From Sphingomonas mucosissima (lineage in GTDB: Bacteria; Pseudomonadota; Alphaproteobacteria; Sphingomonadales; Sphingomonadaceae), in NCBI RefSeq assembly GCF_002197665.1, contig NZ_NBBJ01000003.1, positions 372,001 to 436,000 on the forward strand: 64,000 bases of DNA. The letters are read 5' to 3'. Shown here in pieces: positions 37,675-47,100 of the stretch (its first letter is position 1; the number at the start of each line of letters is the position of its first letter). A model generated the notes under the pieces. It was not told the origin of the DNA. It was given only the letters and a program-made list of their open reading frames with translations, and searched no databases. Position numbers and translations under genes: made by a program.

Positions 37675-38724
37675 CTATCTTGCGCGAGCCTCCACATCGC
37701 CGATCGCCGCAACGACCTGCTCAGGCACTGCATAGTGCAGCATGTGCCCTTGGTCCGGCACGATCCGCAACTCCGCTTCTTTGATGTCACCAACGAGGCG
37801 CTCGGCGTGCTTGTCGATATGGACGATGAGGTCCCCTCGCCCGGCCATGATGATCACCGGCAAAGTCAATTCGCCATAGCGGCGGCTCACCGCCAACGCA
37901 CTGGGCACCATCAGGGCTGCGTCAGCGGAGCTTGCATGGATCTGCGACGGGCGCAGGGCCAGTGCCTTTGGAAAGTCAGCAAACTTGGGGGATACGGGCG
38001 CAGGCGCAAAGCTTGCTCTAACCCCGATGGAACCGCTGAGAACACCCAGCAATGGACCTACCGTGTAGGTAAGCAAGTCGCCGACGAGCGGTATGGCAGG
38101 CACCGACCCCGAAATAACGTCGGGGCGAGCAGTGCCGTAATAGTAACCCGACAGCAGCACCAAAGCTGAGACGACGCCCGGATGGTCAAGCGCCATCGAA
38201 AGCGCCACCAGCGTCCCCCAGCTGTGCCCCACCACCACGGCGCGATCTACGCCAATTGCAATCAAGGCCTTTGCGATCAGCTCTGCCTGCGCGGCTGGCG
38301 TCCAAACAGTTGAGCGCGGGCGCTCGCTATAACCGTATCCTGGACGATCAAAGGCGATGACCCGATGCTGCTCGGCCGCGAGCGACAGGACGCCGCTGAC
38401 CTCAAAGTCCTGCAGCATGACCCCGTCACCGTGGAGCAGCACAACTACGGCACCCTCACCCCGGTCGAGATAGTGCAGCCGGACACCGTCGACCTCAACA
38501 AATTTGCCGGCGGGCGGCGTTTGTCTCTCGGCACGTTGGGCGCTTGCCCGGTTGTATAATGCGGTTCCGACGATCGCCGCAGTGCCTGCTCCCGTGGCGA
38601 GCCATCCCCTGTTCTGAACGATCCACTCCCTCCAGGCAGACTCGCGGCGGGGAGCGGCGGTGGAGGCCACACGCGACTTACGATTGGGCTTCTGTGTCAT
38701 AGCGATGTAAGCGCTTCGCAGCAT
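37675..38724 (-). CDS. Alpha/beta hydrolase with N-terminal membrane anchor
   Basis: A 349-residue alpha/beta-hydrolase. A basic N-terminus and one membrane segment (WLATGAGTAAIVGTALYN, about residues 38-57) suggest inner-membrane anchoring. The fold then shows an oxyanion motif (VVLLHGDGVM), the nucleophile elbow GHSWGT, the acid in AGRGDLIVHID and the catalytic His in PDQGHMLHY. It resembles haloalkane-dehalogenase/epoxide-hydrolase-like esterases, but the substrate cannot be assigned. Start uncertain: 38724 is used; an in-frame ATG at 38700 is equally plausible and neither has a strong ribosome-binding site. Confidence 0.88.
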   Translation of the reverse strand: MLRSAYIAMTQKPNRKSRVASTAAPRRESAWREWIVQNRGWLATGAGTAAIVGTALYNRASAQRAERQTPPAGKFVEVDGVRLHYLDRGEGAVVVLLHGDGVMLQDFEVSGVLSLAAEQHRVIAFDRPGYGYSERPRSTVWTPAAQAELIAKALIAIGVDRAVVVGHSWGTLVALSMALDHPGVVSALVLLSGYYYGTARPDVISGSVPAIPLVGDLLTYTVGPLLGVLSGSIGVRASFAPAPVSPKFADFPKALALRPSQIHASSADAALMVPSALAVSRRYGELTLPVIIMAGRGDLIVHIDKHAERLVGDIKEAELRIVPDQGHMLHYAVPEQVVAAIGDVEARAR

Positions 38725-39007
38725 CCGAAGTTGCTGCCATCTCGCGGAGGTGCCAGGATTGGTCAGCGAGCGGATCTACCCGCCGGCGCCGCCTCTCGAT
38801 CAGCTTTCCGGCAGGGAATGCGCCTGGGTTGTCCATGAGGCGGTTCGGAGGCGCTTCCGAACATCGGTAATTCGTTCAGGTGCCACTTGGCCGTTGAAGT
38901 GATCCAATAGCGGAATCAAGCTCGCGGCTTAGGCTGAAGGTGTTGCGGAGCGTTCTTCGCGTAAGTGTCCCGACACGGCGTCCGATTAGCGCATCTCAGA
39001 TGGCGGC

Positions 39008-40234
39008 ATGGAAACGGAACGCGACGAACTCACCCGCGCCGTTCTATCTGTTGACGCGGATACGCGCGGAGTACGCCTCGTTTACACCGCAATATCGCTC
39101 GAACGTAGAGGCTCGATCATCTTCAATCTCGTCTTCGCCGTGCCAGCGCTGGTCGTCTTGGTTCGTTGGTTGTGGCCACTTCCGCTTCCGTTCTGGGCCA
39201 AGATACCCGTCGCGCTCATGACGCTTGGCGCGTCGCAGTTTCACCTGTGGAGCCGGCTCTCGTCGGGGTCGGTGTTCGCCCCCGAGTTCCCGCGCTCGTT
39301 CGTGATCCTGTTCAACTGGGCGTTTGGCGCGCTGCTCCTCCTTGCTGTCCTTCAGCTTCTCTTGGACGTCGGCGCCCTGCTGACGATGCTCGTCCGGCGC
39401 GAAATGATCCGAGAGCCTGACTGGCTCCGCTATGCCGCAGCACTGCTGGCGGCGCTCCTCGCGGTGATCGGCGTCGGCAACGCTCTTCGCATACCGCCGG
39501 TCAAGGACGTGGCGGTCGTGATCCGCAACCTTCCGGCCCCTTTGGACGGGTACCGCATCGTCCAGCTCACGGATCTTCATATCAGCCGCCTGTTTACGGC
39601 GAAGTGGGCAAGGGCCGTCGTCACTCGCTCCAATGCGGCTGGCGCCGACCTGATCGTCGTGACGGGCGACTTCATCGATGGCTCGGTGCAGATGCGCAGG
39701 ATGGACGTGGAGCCGCTCAGGGACTTGCATGCACCCGACGGGGTGTACGCGATCCCAGGCAATCACGAGTATTTCTTCGACTACCATGCGTGGATGCGTC
39801 ACCTCTCGAGCATGGGCATTCGTATGCTACCAAACGCCCATGCCGTGATTCAGCGCGGCGATGCTCGACTAACCCTCGCCGGTGTTACGGACTTGTCGGC
39901 GCCGAGCGTCGGCGAGGCTGCCCCTGACCTCGGCCTTGCCCTCAGAGGCGCTCCTGCCGAAGCGCCGATTGTTCTTCTGGACCACCAGCCGCGAGACGCT
40001 CGAGCGGCTGCGGGGCGCGGCGTCACGCTCCAGCTGTCGGGACACACGCATGGTGGCATGATCAAGGGCCTGGACCGGCTTGTCGCGCGCGGCAACGCCG
40101 GGTTCGTATCGGGTCGCTATGAGTTAGGCGGCATGACGCTTTATGTGAGCAATGGCACTGGGCTGTGGCCGGGTTTCGCGCTCAGGCTCGGCGTGCCTTC
40201 TGAGATCACGCGGATCACACTGCGACGCATGTAG
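39008..40234 (+). CDS. Membrane-anchored metallophosphoesterase (YaeI-like)
   Basis: A 408-residue protein. The N-terminal half has about four hydrophobic segments (residues about 35-55, 58-75, 98-125, 140-160). A calcineurin-like phosphoesterase domain follows from about residue 178, with complete metal ligands: VQLTDLHISRL, VTGDFIDG, PGNHEYFFDYH, LLDHQPRDA and LSGHTHGG. This arrangement matches YaeI/YkuE-type phosphodiesterases, in which a phospholipid head group or UDP-lipid is the suspected substrate. The soluble domain probably faces the periplasm, which is not certain. It lies within 600 bp of a PhoA gene but is convergent with it. Confidence 0.9.
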   Translation: METERDELTRAVLSVDADTRGVRLVYTAISLERRGSIIFNLVFAVPALVVLVRWLWPLPLPFWAKIPVALMTLGASQFHLWSRLSSGSVFAPEFPRSFVILFNWAFGALLLLAVLQLLLDVGALLTMLVRREMIREPDWLRYAAALLAALLAVIGVGNALRIPPVKDVAVVIRNLPAPLDGYRIVQLTDLHISRLFTAKWARAVVTRSNAAGADLIVVTGDFIDGSVQMRRMDVEPLRDLHAPDGVYAIPGNHEYFFDYHAWMRHLSSMGIRMLPNAHAVIQRGDARLTLAGVTDLSAPSVGEAAPDLGLALRGAPAEAPIVLLDHQPRDARAAAGRGVTLQLSGHTHGGMIKGLDRLVARGNAGFVSGRYELGGMTLYVSNGTGLWPGFALRLGVPSEITRITLRRM

Positions 40235-40565
40235 AGTTTGACGTTGGCAACCGCGTCAGATCACCCCATGCCGGAACAAACATCGGCATGAATGTTCAAT
40301 AATCGCTTATTCAGCGCGGCTTGCCGTTTCTCTACACCGAATGCTCGCTCACGTTGCTCAGCCGCGCCTTTCAACGGTTTAGACGGCTAGACGGAACGGC
40401 AACTGGTGCGACTATCACCCGATCGGCATGCGTCGTCGCAAACGTTCTAAGTCTTGAACGCAAACACCTGGAGGCGTTTTCAAGATAAAACGGCCGGGGC
40501 CAGGGGGGGAGATGCGGGAGTACGCGCCGCCCCCGATGCGGTTCGGTCAAAGCGACGGTCGCCAA
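40235..40565. other. Intergenic region between convergent genes
   Basis: About 330 bp between the metallophosphoesterase and PhoA stops. A weak CTGGCCCCGGCC-TTTT-type hairpin near 40486-40504 could end the phoA transcript. Nothing else was recognised. Confidence 0.4.
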
Positions 40566-41972
40566 TCAATGCAAGTGAAGCGCGTCGTTGATGATGTAGT
40601 GAAGGTCGGTCTGGTCGAGCAGGCCGCTGACGTTTACGCCGCGCGGGCCATAAGCGGCGATGCGCAGCTGCGTGCCGGTATGCCCCTGCGAACCTTCTTC
40701 CGCCGTGCCGTAGTTGACCGTCATTAGCCCGCCCTCACGCGTTCTCAGCGTAGCGGTCAGGCCAGGCGCGCGCGTGCCGTTTCCGATGATCTGGCTGGTG
40801 TGGGCATGGTCGGACGTGACGATCACCAGCGTGTGGCGGTCCGCCTTGGCAAACGCCATCGCGACCTGAACGGCTTCGTCTAGATCAACCGTTTCGCCGA
40901 TCTGCCCGCAAGGATTGGCGGCATGGTCCTGCTTGTCGATCGACGCGCCTTCGACCTGGAGGAAGAAGCCCTTCCGATTGCCCTTTAGCAGAGCGATCGC
41001 CTTCTGCGTCATCGCGGCGAGCGTCGGGATATTGGCGTTGCGCGCGGGATTTGCAGCGCAGGTAATGGCAGGCTTGTCGATATTGCCGTGGTAGCTCGCC
41101 TTCGGTCCCGTCCAGCGGACAGGCATGTGCCCTTCCGAGAAGATACCGATCACCGGCGCCCCGTCATCGGCGCGCGTCACCGTTTCCAGCTCGGACGCGT
41201 TCCGGACGAACCGATAGCCGCGCGCCAACGCTTGCTGGGAGAGCGTCATGCCCTTCCACTTGCCCGCGGTCGCGACCGCAGCGAAACTGGCCGCGCCGCC
41301 GCCCAAGACCAGGTCTGCGCGCGTGTCGAGCAGCTGTTCGGTGATCGAGCCTGCGCCGCCATTCTCCAGCGCGTTTTGTGGGCAGGTCTTGAGCGTGGTG
41401 GCCGGCGTGTAGCAACTGCGGTGCGTTACATGCGCGAGCAACGCGCCGGGCGTGGCGTCCTGGATTTCGGCCGTCGACACGTCGCCGGTGGCGAGGCCCC
41501 TCGCCTTGGCGCGTTCCAGCAGCGTCCGGTGGGGTCGACCCGCGATATCGACGCCGATCGCGCCGTTATAGGTCTTCACACCCGATGCCCAGGCGGTGGC
41601 CGAGGCCGCGCTGTCGGTCACATAGTCTGGCTTCCCGGTTTCCCGATCGAGCGCATAATGCGTGTACTGGCCGGTGAAGGGCAGCGCGTCGATCCCCTTG
41701 AAATAGCCTCCCGCGCCTTCTGAATAATTTCGCGCGATCGTGATCTCGGAATCCCCCATGCCGTCTCCGATCAACAGGATGACGTTGCGCACATCGCCCC
41801 GGACACTCAAACGGGCATATTGGTCGCGCATGTCGCCTTTCAGGCGACGTGCCCCGCCAGGTTCGCGCAGGTCGCCGCGCGCCGCCCGCGAGAGGTCAGG
41901 GCCGCCTTCCTGCGCGAGTGCCGAATGGCACGTGCAGGCAAGCACGGCGACGAGGGCAAGGCGAGCGAACAT
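40566..41972 (-). CDS. phoA: Alkaline phosphatase (PhoA family)
   Basis: A 468-residue periplasmic alkaline phosphatase that releases phosphate from phosphomonoesters. The signal peptide ([20 protein letters not shown]) is followed by the zinc/magnesium site [11 protein letters not shown]. The Ser nucleophile is in [11 protein letters not shown], then [10 protein letters not shown]. The long E. coli-like block [20 protein letters not shown] and [10 protein letters not shown] carry the remaining metal ligands. The match to E. coli PhoA is close enough to assign the name. It sits 154 bp downstream of a co-oriented TonB receptor; the pair looks like a phosphate-scavenging unit. I found no convincing Pho box upstream of either gene. 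Confidence 0.95.
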   Translation of the reverse strand: MFARLALVAVLACTCHSALAQEGGPDLSRAARGDLREPGGARRLKGDMRDQYARLSVRGDVRNVILLIGDGMGDSEITIARNYSEGAGGYFKGIDALPFTGQYTHYALDRETGKPDYVTDSAASATAWASGVKTYNGAIGVDIAGRPHRTLLERAKARGLATGDVSTAEIQDATPGALLAHVTHRSCYTPATTLKTCPQNALENGGAGSITEQLLDTRADLVLGGGAASFAAVATAGKWKGMTLSQQALARGYRFVRNASELETVTRADDGAPVIGIFSEGHMPVRWTGPKASYHGNIDKPAITCAANPARNANIPTLAAMTQKAIALLKGNRKGFFLQVEGASIDKQDHAANPCGQIGETVDLDEAVQVAMAFAKADRHTLVIVTSDHAHTSQIIGNGTRAPGLTATLRTREGGLMTVNYGTAEEGSQGHTGTQLRIAAYGPRGVNVSGLLDQTDLHYIINDALHLH

Positions 41973-42126
41973 GGCGGAACTCCGGGGTTGGGAAGAGCGC
42001 CATACCGGCGGCCCCTTCCGCGCAATAATAGATTTCGACTCTTGTTCGTCGTTGCGGCGCCTGCGCTGGCGCCGCGATCAGGATGCTGACCAGCGCCTCT
42101 ACGGAAGCGCCGGCCAGCGAACGACC

Positions 42127-44886
42127 TCAAAACTGGGCGCGCACGCCCAGGCTGATGCGGCTGCCCGACGCTTCATAAAGGACAGGGAACAAAGGATCCA
42201 TGGTATAGCCCTTGGTCTTCGCGTTGCCGATGTTGATGCCCTGAAGCTCGACGCGAAAATTGGGGGTCAACTGGTAGCTCGCGGCGAAATCGAACTGCCC
42301 ATAGGCGTCGCGATAGACTGGGTACATATTGCGCTCGACCCGCTCCACATAAGCGCCCTTGCGATTGTAGGACACCCGCAATGACACCGGCCCGCGGTCA
42401 TAAAAGACCGTGGCGTTGTAGACCGTATCAGCCAGGCCGACCGGTGAGGTGTCGATGCCAAGATCCGACTGGCCGGTAAGCGAGCTGTCAAGGAACGTCG
42501 CATTGGCGTTGATGCCGAAACCATCGGCCCAGTCGGCGAACATCCCGAACGGAACCACCGCGTTCAGCTCGATTCCGTTGATGTCGTACGATCCCTCGAC
42601 GTTCACCGGCTGGTAGACGTCGAAATCGTAGACACCATCGACCGTCCCGTTGGCATTGTACTTAGTGACGCCGGGCACGGTTCCGGTCAGGCGGTTCTGG
42701 ACGACACCCTTGATCTTCTTCCAGAAATAGGATGCAGCCACGATGCCGCCGCGCCCGAAATACTTCTCCGCGCCGACCTCCCACTGGTCGGCAAAGGTTG
42801 GCTTCAGGTTCGGGTTGCCGTCGGTGAAGCGGAAATCGTTGAAGCTGGCAGTGCGCTTGTAGGCAAGATCGGTCAGCGCCGGGCGGATCAACGTCTGCGA
42901 TGCCGCTGCACGCAGGAACAGGCTGTCGGTCAGCTCGGCATGTGCGTTGAACGAGGGCAGGAACTTGTCATAGCGCCCGGTGCTCGAGACCGGAGCGTCG
43001 GTGTACCCCGTGCTGCCGTCCGGATTCTGGATCTGGAAGAACCCTTCCGACCGGATGGTGGTGCGAAGATAGCGTCCGCCCACATTGACGAACACCGGTA
43101 CCGCGACGTCGAATTGGAAGTCCGCCATCGCATAGGCCGCGACCGTCTCCTCGCGCACCTTGTAGTAATTGCCATCGGAAAACGGCGTAACGAAGCCGTC
43201 AGGACGGAAGAAATCGCGCGCATAGTCGTTGGAAACCTGCGACCAGTTCAGATCCCGCACCTGATATGCCTTGCCGCCGGCAATGTCGGTGACGGGCGTG
43301 AGCGGGCTATCGGCCAGCGTGCGTTTGTTGACGTAAGCCGTGCTGCCGCGTGTCGGCCCCTGGATCCTTTCTTCGCCATATGCGCGCTCGTTGGTCTTGT
43401 TCGTGTAGCGCGCGCCCACATGGATCTGGCGCAGGAAGCGTTCGCCGAAATCATATCCGACATCGGCCTGCGCGGCATATTTGTCGTCCTGGATACGCTC
43501 GCGCTGCGTTTCATACGCCTCGAAGAGGTAGGAGGCAGGTGCGTTGTACATGTCGATCGTGCGCGGATTGTCGCTCGGAACCGTTTCGCCGCCAGTTTTG
43601 GTATAGCGGGTGCGTGACGGCGCGTAGGCGACGTGCTTCAGATTGGCACTGTCGAGCGTCTTCTCGGCGCCGGAATAGCCGCCCAGCACGTTGATCTTCC
43701 AGCTTCCAGGAGTCCAGTTCATCTCGGTGCCGAACTGGCGGTAGTCGGTTTCGCGAATGAACTCCTTGCTTAGGAACTCATGCTGCGTGTTGGTGTACGA
43801 AACGTCACGCAGGACCACGATCCCGTCCTTCGACAAAGTCTTCGCGTCGAACTCGTGGATGGTCGCAAGCGTCGAGTTGCTCGATGCCGAATAGCCAGCG
43901 GCATCATATTCGTCTTCGGTAACGTCGTAGGACCCGAGGAATGCATCGACCGACAGGCTGAACTCATTGCTGGGCTTGTACTGGACCGAACCGGACAGGC
44001 CAAGGCGATCCTGGTCATTCTGGTAGACGCGGTCGCCAACCTTGTCGAGGAAGACGATACGGTTCTTGTCCGCGTTAGTGAAGGTGATGCCGGCGTCGCG
44101 CTGAAGCACCGCGAGCGCCTGGTTGCGATTGGCACCGGTGCGATCGGTCCAGCGCGCGATCGGACGAAAGTTGATGCCTGAGTTGCTGTCGGTGCGGTTG
44201 GTGCGTTGCTGCTTGGCCGCCGACACTAGCACGCCAAAATCGCCCAAGGTGTGGCTGGCGAGGAGGGAGAAGTTCGGATCGACCTTCTCCGAGATCGAGT
44301 TGTACGCGCCTTCGACACTGCCGACGAGACGCAGGCCCGGGTTGTCGAACGGCCGCGCGGTCCGGATGTAAACCGACCCTGCGATACCGCCTTCCTCATC
44401 TGCGGCGGTCGGCGACTTCTGAACGGTGACCGACTGGATCAGTTCGGAGGCGAAAATATCGAACTCAACGTCGCGTCCACCCGACCCCGACGCGGTGGCC
44501 AGCTTGTTGATGGATACGAATGTAAACTCAGACGGCAGTCCACGAACGTTCACGCGCGTACCCAGCCCGCGATTCCGCTCGATCGCCACGCCCGGCACGC
44601 GCTGCAACGCTTCGGACAGGTTCTGTTCAGGAAAATCGGCGATATCCGTAGCGACGATCGAGTCCGAAAAGCCGATCGTATTGCGCTTCAATTCGATCGC
44701 TTCGTCGAGGCTGCGGCGATAGCCAGAGACTAGAATATCGGCCCCGTCCGAATTTTCGCTCACCGGATCTTCGTTGGCGATCGCAACGGGCGCGACCTGC
44801 GCAGCGACAGGCATGATGGTGAGGGCCGCAAGGGCGGTGCCCAGAAGAAGATGTGCGGAACGCGCGCGGTTGAAACTGAACGGCAT
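42127..44886 (-). CDS. TonB-dependent receptor upstream of phoA
   Basis: A 919-residue outer membrane receptor of the large polymer/glycan-like class. The signal peptide (LLLGTALAALTIMPVAAQ) is followed by the plug motifs ADILVSGYRRSLDEA, FPEQNLSEALQRVPGVAIER and VNVRGLPSEF. The barrel ends in SRISLGVRAQF. The start at 44886 was chosen for the GGGGGG upstream and the position of the signal peptide; an in-frame extension to 44994 has no export features. Immediately upstream is a perfect 7-bp-arm inverted repeat (44952-44970). Downstream is PhoA, so this receptor may import a phosphorylated organic molecule or its dephosphorylated product. Confidence 0.92.
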   Translation of the reverse strand: MPFSFNRARSAHLLLGTALAALTIMPVAAQVAPVAIANEDPVSENSDGADILVSGYRRSLDEAIELKRNTIGFSDSIVATDIADFPEQNLSEALQRVPGVAIERNRGLGTRVNVRGLPSEFTFVSINKLATASGSGGRDVEFDIFASELIQSVTVQKSPTAADEEGGIAGSVYIRTARPFDNPGLRLVGSVEGAYNSISEKVDPNFSLLASHTLGDFGVLVSAAKQQRTNRTDSNSGINFRPIARWTDRTGANRNQALAVLQRDAGITFTNADKNRIVFLDKVGDRVYQNDQDRLGLSGSVQYKPSNEFSLSVDAFLGSYDVTEDEYDAAGYSASSNSTLATIHEFDAKTLSKDGIVVLRDVSYTNTQHEFLSKEFIRETDYRQFGTEMNWTPGSWKINVLGGYSGAEKTLDSANLKHVAYAPSRTRYTKTGGETVPSDNPRTIDMYNAPASYLFEAYETQRERIQDDKYAAQADVGYDFGERFLRQIHVGARYTNKTNERAYGEERIQGPTRGSTAYVNKRTLADSPLTPVTDIAGGKAYQVRDLNWSQVSNDYARDFFRPDGFVTPFSDGNYYKVREETVAAYAMADFQFDVAVPVFVNVGGRYLRTTIRSEGFFQIQNPDGSTGYTDAPVSSTGRYDKFLPSFNAHAELTDSLFLRAAASQTLIRPALTDLAYKRTASFNDFRFTDGNPNLKPTFADQWEVGAEKYFGRGGIVAASYFWKKIKGVVQNRLTGTVPGVTKYNANGTVDGVYDFDVYQPVNVEGSYDINGIELNAVVPFGMFADWADGFGINANATFLDSSLTGQSDLGIDTSPVGLADTVYNATVFYDRGPVSLRVSYNRKGAYVERVERNMYPVYRDAYGQFDFAASYQLTPNFRVELQGINIGNAKTKGYTMDPLFPVLYEASGSRISLGVRAQF

Positions 44887-45411
44887 GAATTGAACCCCCC
44901 GTGACGATTGGATGTCCATCGCTAAAGGCCTGAGACAGGCGCCTGCCGCTCCCGAACCGTACTGGTTCGGAATCGCGGCGCTGCCGACGAGCATGCAGCA
45001 ATGATCTTGACCCGTGACCCGTGGGCCCGGTGCTTACCCCCCTAACCCAACTCGCAGCGTCGCTGTCGGTCGGTTGACGACGCCCGTGGCGAAGGGATGT
45101 GACGTGCTCGTTACGGGAACGCGGTACTCGACGTGTCGGCGCGATACTGCATCGCTTTGAAGGCTAGGCACGGCGGACGCCGTCGATGATCCAGCAGATC
45201 TAACATTGAATATGCGCGAAGTGATCCAACTTGCAGAGCATGTGAACCTGGTTGACGCCCACTTGGCGATTCGGCTTCATCACTTCCACTGCGATCAGCA
45301 CGCGAGGAAGTTTTCTGCATTCGATGCGGGCAGCTATGGAGGTCAATGACCGGCATGGGGGCGAGCTGCCATTCTCGGAGTGGATGGTGAACTTCGCATC
45401 TGCCGTAGAGA
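44887..45411. other. Intergenic region upstream of the phoA-linked receptor
   Basis: About 525 bp. It holds the inverted repeat at 44952-44970 and a tandem TGACCCG pair at 45008-45021 in the likely promoter area. No gene was recognised. Confidence 0.5.
44952..44970. promoter_or_regulatory. Inverted repeat upstream of phoA-linked receptor
   Basis: CCGAACC-N5-GGTTCGG is a perfect inverted repeat 66-84 bases upstream of the receptor ATG. It could be an operator or a leader hairpin. Confidence 0.4.
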
Positions 45412-46257
45412 TCAGAACAGTATTGATCCTCCCAGTGCAAATCGAAGGTCTGGCGTCGCCTTGGTGAGCCCAGCTGCAAAGATAAGATCAAGCTGCGTTC
45501 GCCTGGTCATTTGCAATGACGCCGAATGTGCCGCCAGAACGTGAGTCTCGCTCCCCATCGGATCATTGTCTTCCTCCACCGATACTTCGCTGGCCAATGT
45601 TATCGCATCTGAAACGTTGTAGCTGAGGCCGACCACGCCACTGTAGTTACGATGGCGACCTTGGCCATCCTCGTCTGTAAGCGCCGCAACTCGGCCGGTG
45701 AAAGCGAGGTTAACTGATTCAGACAGGTCGTAGGTAATTGGCACCTCCACCCCTGCGCCCCAATCGCCACTGCCAATTGGCTGACGCCCCAGCGGGAGGA
45801 TAGCGAATGGTTCGACACCGAACGACAGACCATCACCATCAGGATTACGGAGATTCCGTCGTACCGCTAATCGGACATCCCCGATGGCGTTGATCTGGCT
45901 GACCCTGCCTGAACCTTTGCGCCGCTCTCGATCCGTGCCGAAGGCTGTCCAGCCGATCTGCACCTCTGTTTGCTTACCTATACCTATTCTCGCCAGCAGG
46001 TCCGCGATGATGAGCTGGTCCTCGCGTTCTAACGCGTTGCTCTCACGCTGCCAGTCAACAAGGGAATATTCGAATTGCACATGCCCGGGGTTGGTTGTGC
46101 AGGCAGAGGATCCAAGGCTGGGCCGATTGGGACAGAAGCGCAGGTCCGGGCTATCTGATGCTCCACCCATGCTTCGAGCGCTATCCTCAGCCAGCGCAGG
46201 CGAGGCCGCCAGAACACCAGCGGTAGTCAAGTTTATCAAGAATGCGAGCGTCTTCAT
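45412..46257 (-). CDS. Predicted outer membrane transporter (phenol/MetA-degradation-type barrel)
   Basis: A 281-residue exported protein with a signal peptide (MKTLAFLINLTTAGVLAASP, cleavage near ALA-ED). The mature part is a run of amphipathic beta strands (HVQFEYSLVDWQRES, TEVQIGWTAFG, NAIGDVRLAVRRNL) with a C-terminal strand ending in F. This pattern matches the transporter family Phenol_MetA_deg (PF13557), thought to form outer membrane channels. The start at 46257 has AGGGGGG eight bases upstream. The two cysteines near residues 41-54 are unusual for a barrel. It has no operon partner; the transported compound is unknown. Confidence 0.78.
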   Translation of the reverse strand: MKTLAFLINLTTAGVLAASPALAEDSARSMGGASDSPDLRFCPNRPSLGSSACTTNPGHVQFEYSLVDWQRESNALEREDQLIIADLLARIGIGKQTEVQIGWTAFGTDRERRKGSGRVSQINAIGDVRLAVRRNLRNPDGDGLSFGVEPFAILPLGRQPIGSGDWGAGVEVPITYDLSESVNLAFTGRVAALTDEDGQGRHRNYSGVVGLSYNVSDAITLASEVSVEEDNDPMGSETHVLAAHSASLQMTRRTQLDLIFAAGLTKATPDLRFALGGSILF

Positions 46258-46477
46258 CGCCTGCCCCCCTAGACACCCGGTACTCAGCTGCCTGAAGCTC
46301 AGGCTTACACAGGCAGGAAAATGATCGCTGATAATTTTTGCAGGTGAAAGTGGCCCCAAGCCTTTCATCCTGCGGCGAACAAGCTTCCCATGACGTTCTG
46401 GCCCATATCCCCCCCCTTCCGCTCCGGAGCTACCGCTTGAAACAAAGTGCAGCACGAAACCTCACCGTGCGGGCTGT

Positions 46478-46741
46478 TCAAATGAGCGACAGCTGCACAA
46501 GCAGTGCGTCGAGCTCGGTGTCGTAAGGCAGAGCCTCCGCAATACGCTCGTCGAGAGCGGCAGCCGATTTACCCAGATCATGAAGGCACAAGGTGCCCGC
46601 CATGCCTGCAATCCGGTGAGCGATTTTCTGCACTTCCACGGGCGGCAAGGTGCCGCTGCGCAACGCTGCTGCGTCCTCTCGGCAGCGCGCCAGGAAGCGC
46701 GCCTTGAAACCCTGCAAACGATCCTGGATATCTTGGGTCAC
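46478..46741 (-). CDS. HPt (histidine phosphotransfer) domain protein
   Basis: An 87-residue stand-alone HPt domain that would relay phosphate between receivers. The phosphorylatable His is in KIAHRIAGMAG, followed by LHDLGKSAAALDE, the usual helix-helix contact. The GTG start at 46741 overlaps the stop of the receiver gene (GTGA) and begins TQDIQDRLQGFKARFL. It is the last gene of the operon BcsS-like barrel, GH16, hybrid kinase, receiver, HPt. It supplies the missing step for a multistep phosphorelay fed by the two receivers of the kinase. Confidence 0.88.
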   Translation of the reverse strand: MTQDIQDRLQGFKARFLARCREDAAALRSGTLPPVEVQKIAHRIAGMAGTLCLHDLGKSAAALDERIAEALPYDTELDALLVQLSLI

Positions 46742-47100
46742 AGGAACTGTCTCGCTTCGGCTGCGAGGCCCATCGGATCGAATGGCTTCGCCAGAACACC
46801 TGCGGCACCCAGCGCCAGCAATCGCTGGACATCGCGCTCGGAGGTTCGGGCGGTGATGAAGACGATCGGCGTGTCGCCGCTCTCGGGCTGGGCTCGCAAA
46901 GCGTGCAGGGTAGCAGGGCCGTCCATCACCGGCATCATGAAGTCCAGCAGGATCAGCTCCGGCTGCCAGGTCCGCGCAACGGCGACCGCTTCTTCGCCAG
47001 AGGCGCACAGCCGCACCTCCAGCTCCGGATCCAATCCGAGCGCGATATCCGCAATCTCTCGAATGTCTGGCTCGTCATCGACGTAAAGTACGCGTATCAT
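46738..47100 (-). CDS. Single-domain response regulator (CheY-like)
   Basis: A 120-residue stand-alone receiver: VLYVDDEPDIREI (acidic pocket), LLDFMMPVMDGPA (phospho-Asp), ITAR and the switch Lys in AKPFDP. There is no output domain, so it acts by protein contact or as a phosphate sink/shuttle. The ATG at 47100 overlaps the kinase stop (ATGA), and its own stop overlaps the HPt start. An in-frame upstream start at 47130 lies inside the kinase gene and is unlikely. Confidence 0.92.
   Translation of the reverse strand: MIRVLYVDDEPDIREIADIALGLDPELEVRLCASGEEAVAVARTWQPELILLDFMMPVMDGPATLHALRAQPESGDTPIVFITARTSERDVQRLLALGAAGVLAKPFDPMGLAAEARQFL

Noticed and set aside
45008..45021. Tandem TGACCCG repeat considered as a Pho box upstream of the phoA-linked receptor
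   Set aside because: A Pho box needs two CTGTCAT-like halves with a 4-base spacer; these abut directly and differ in sequence.
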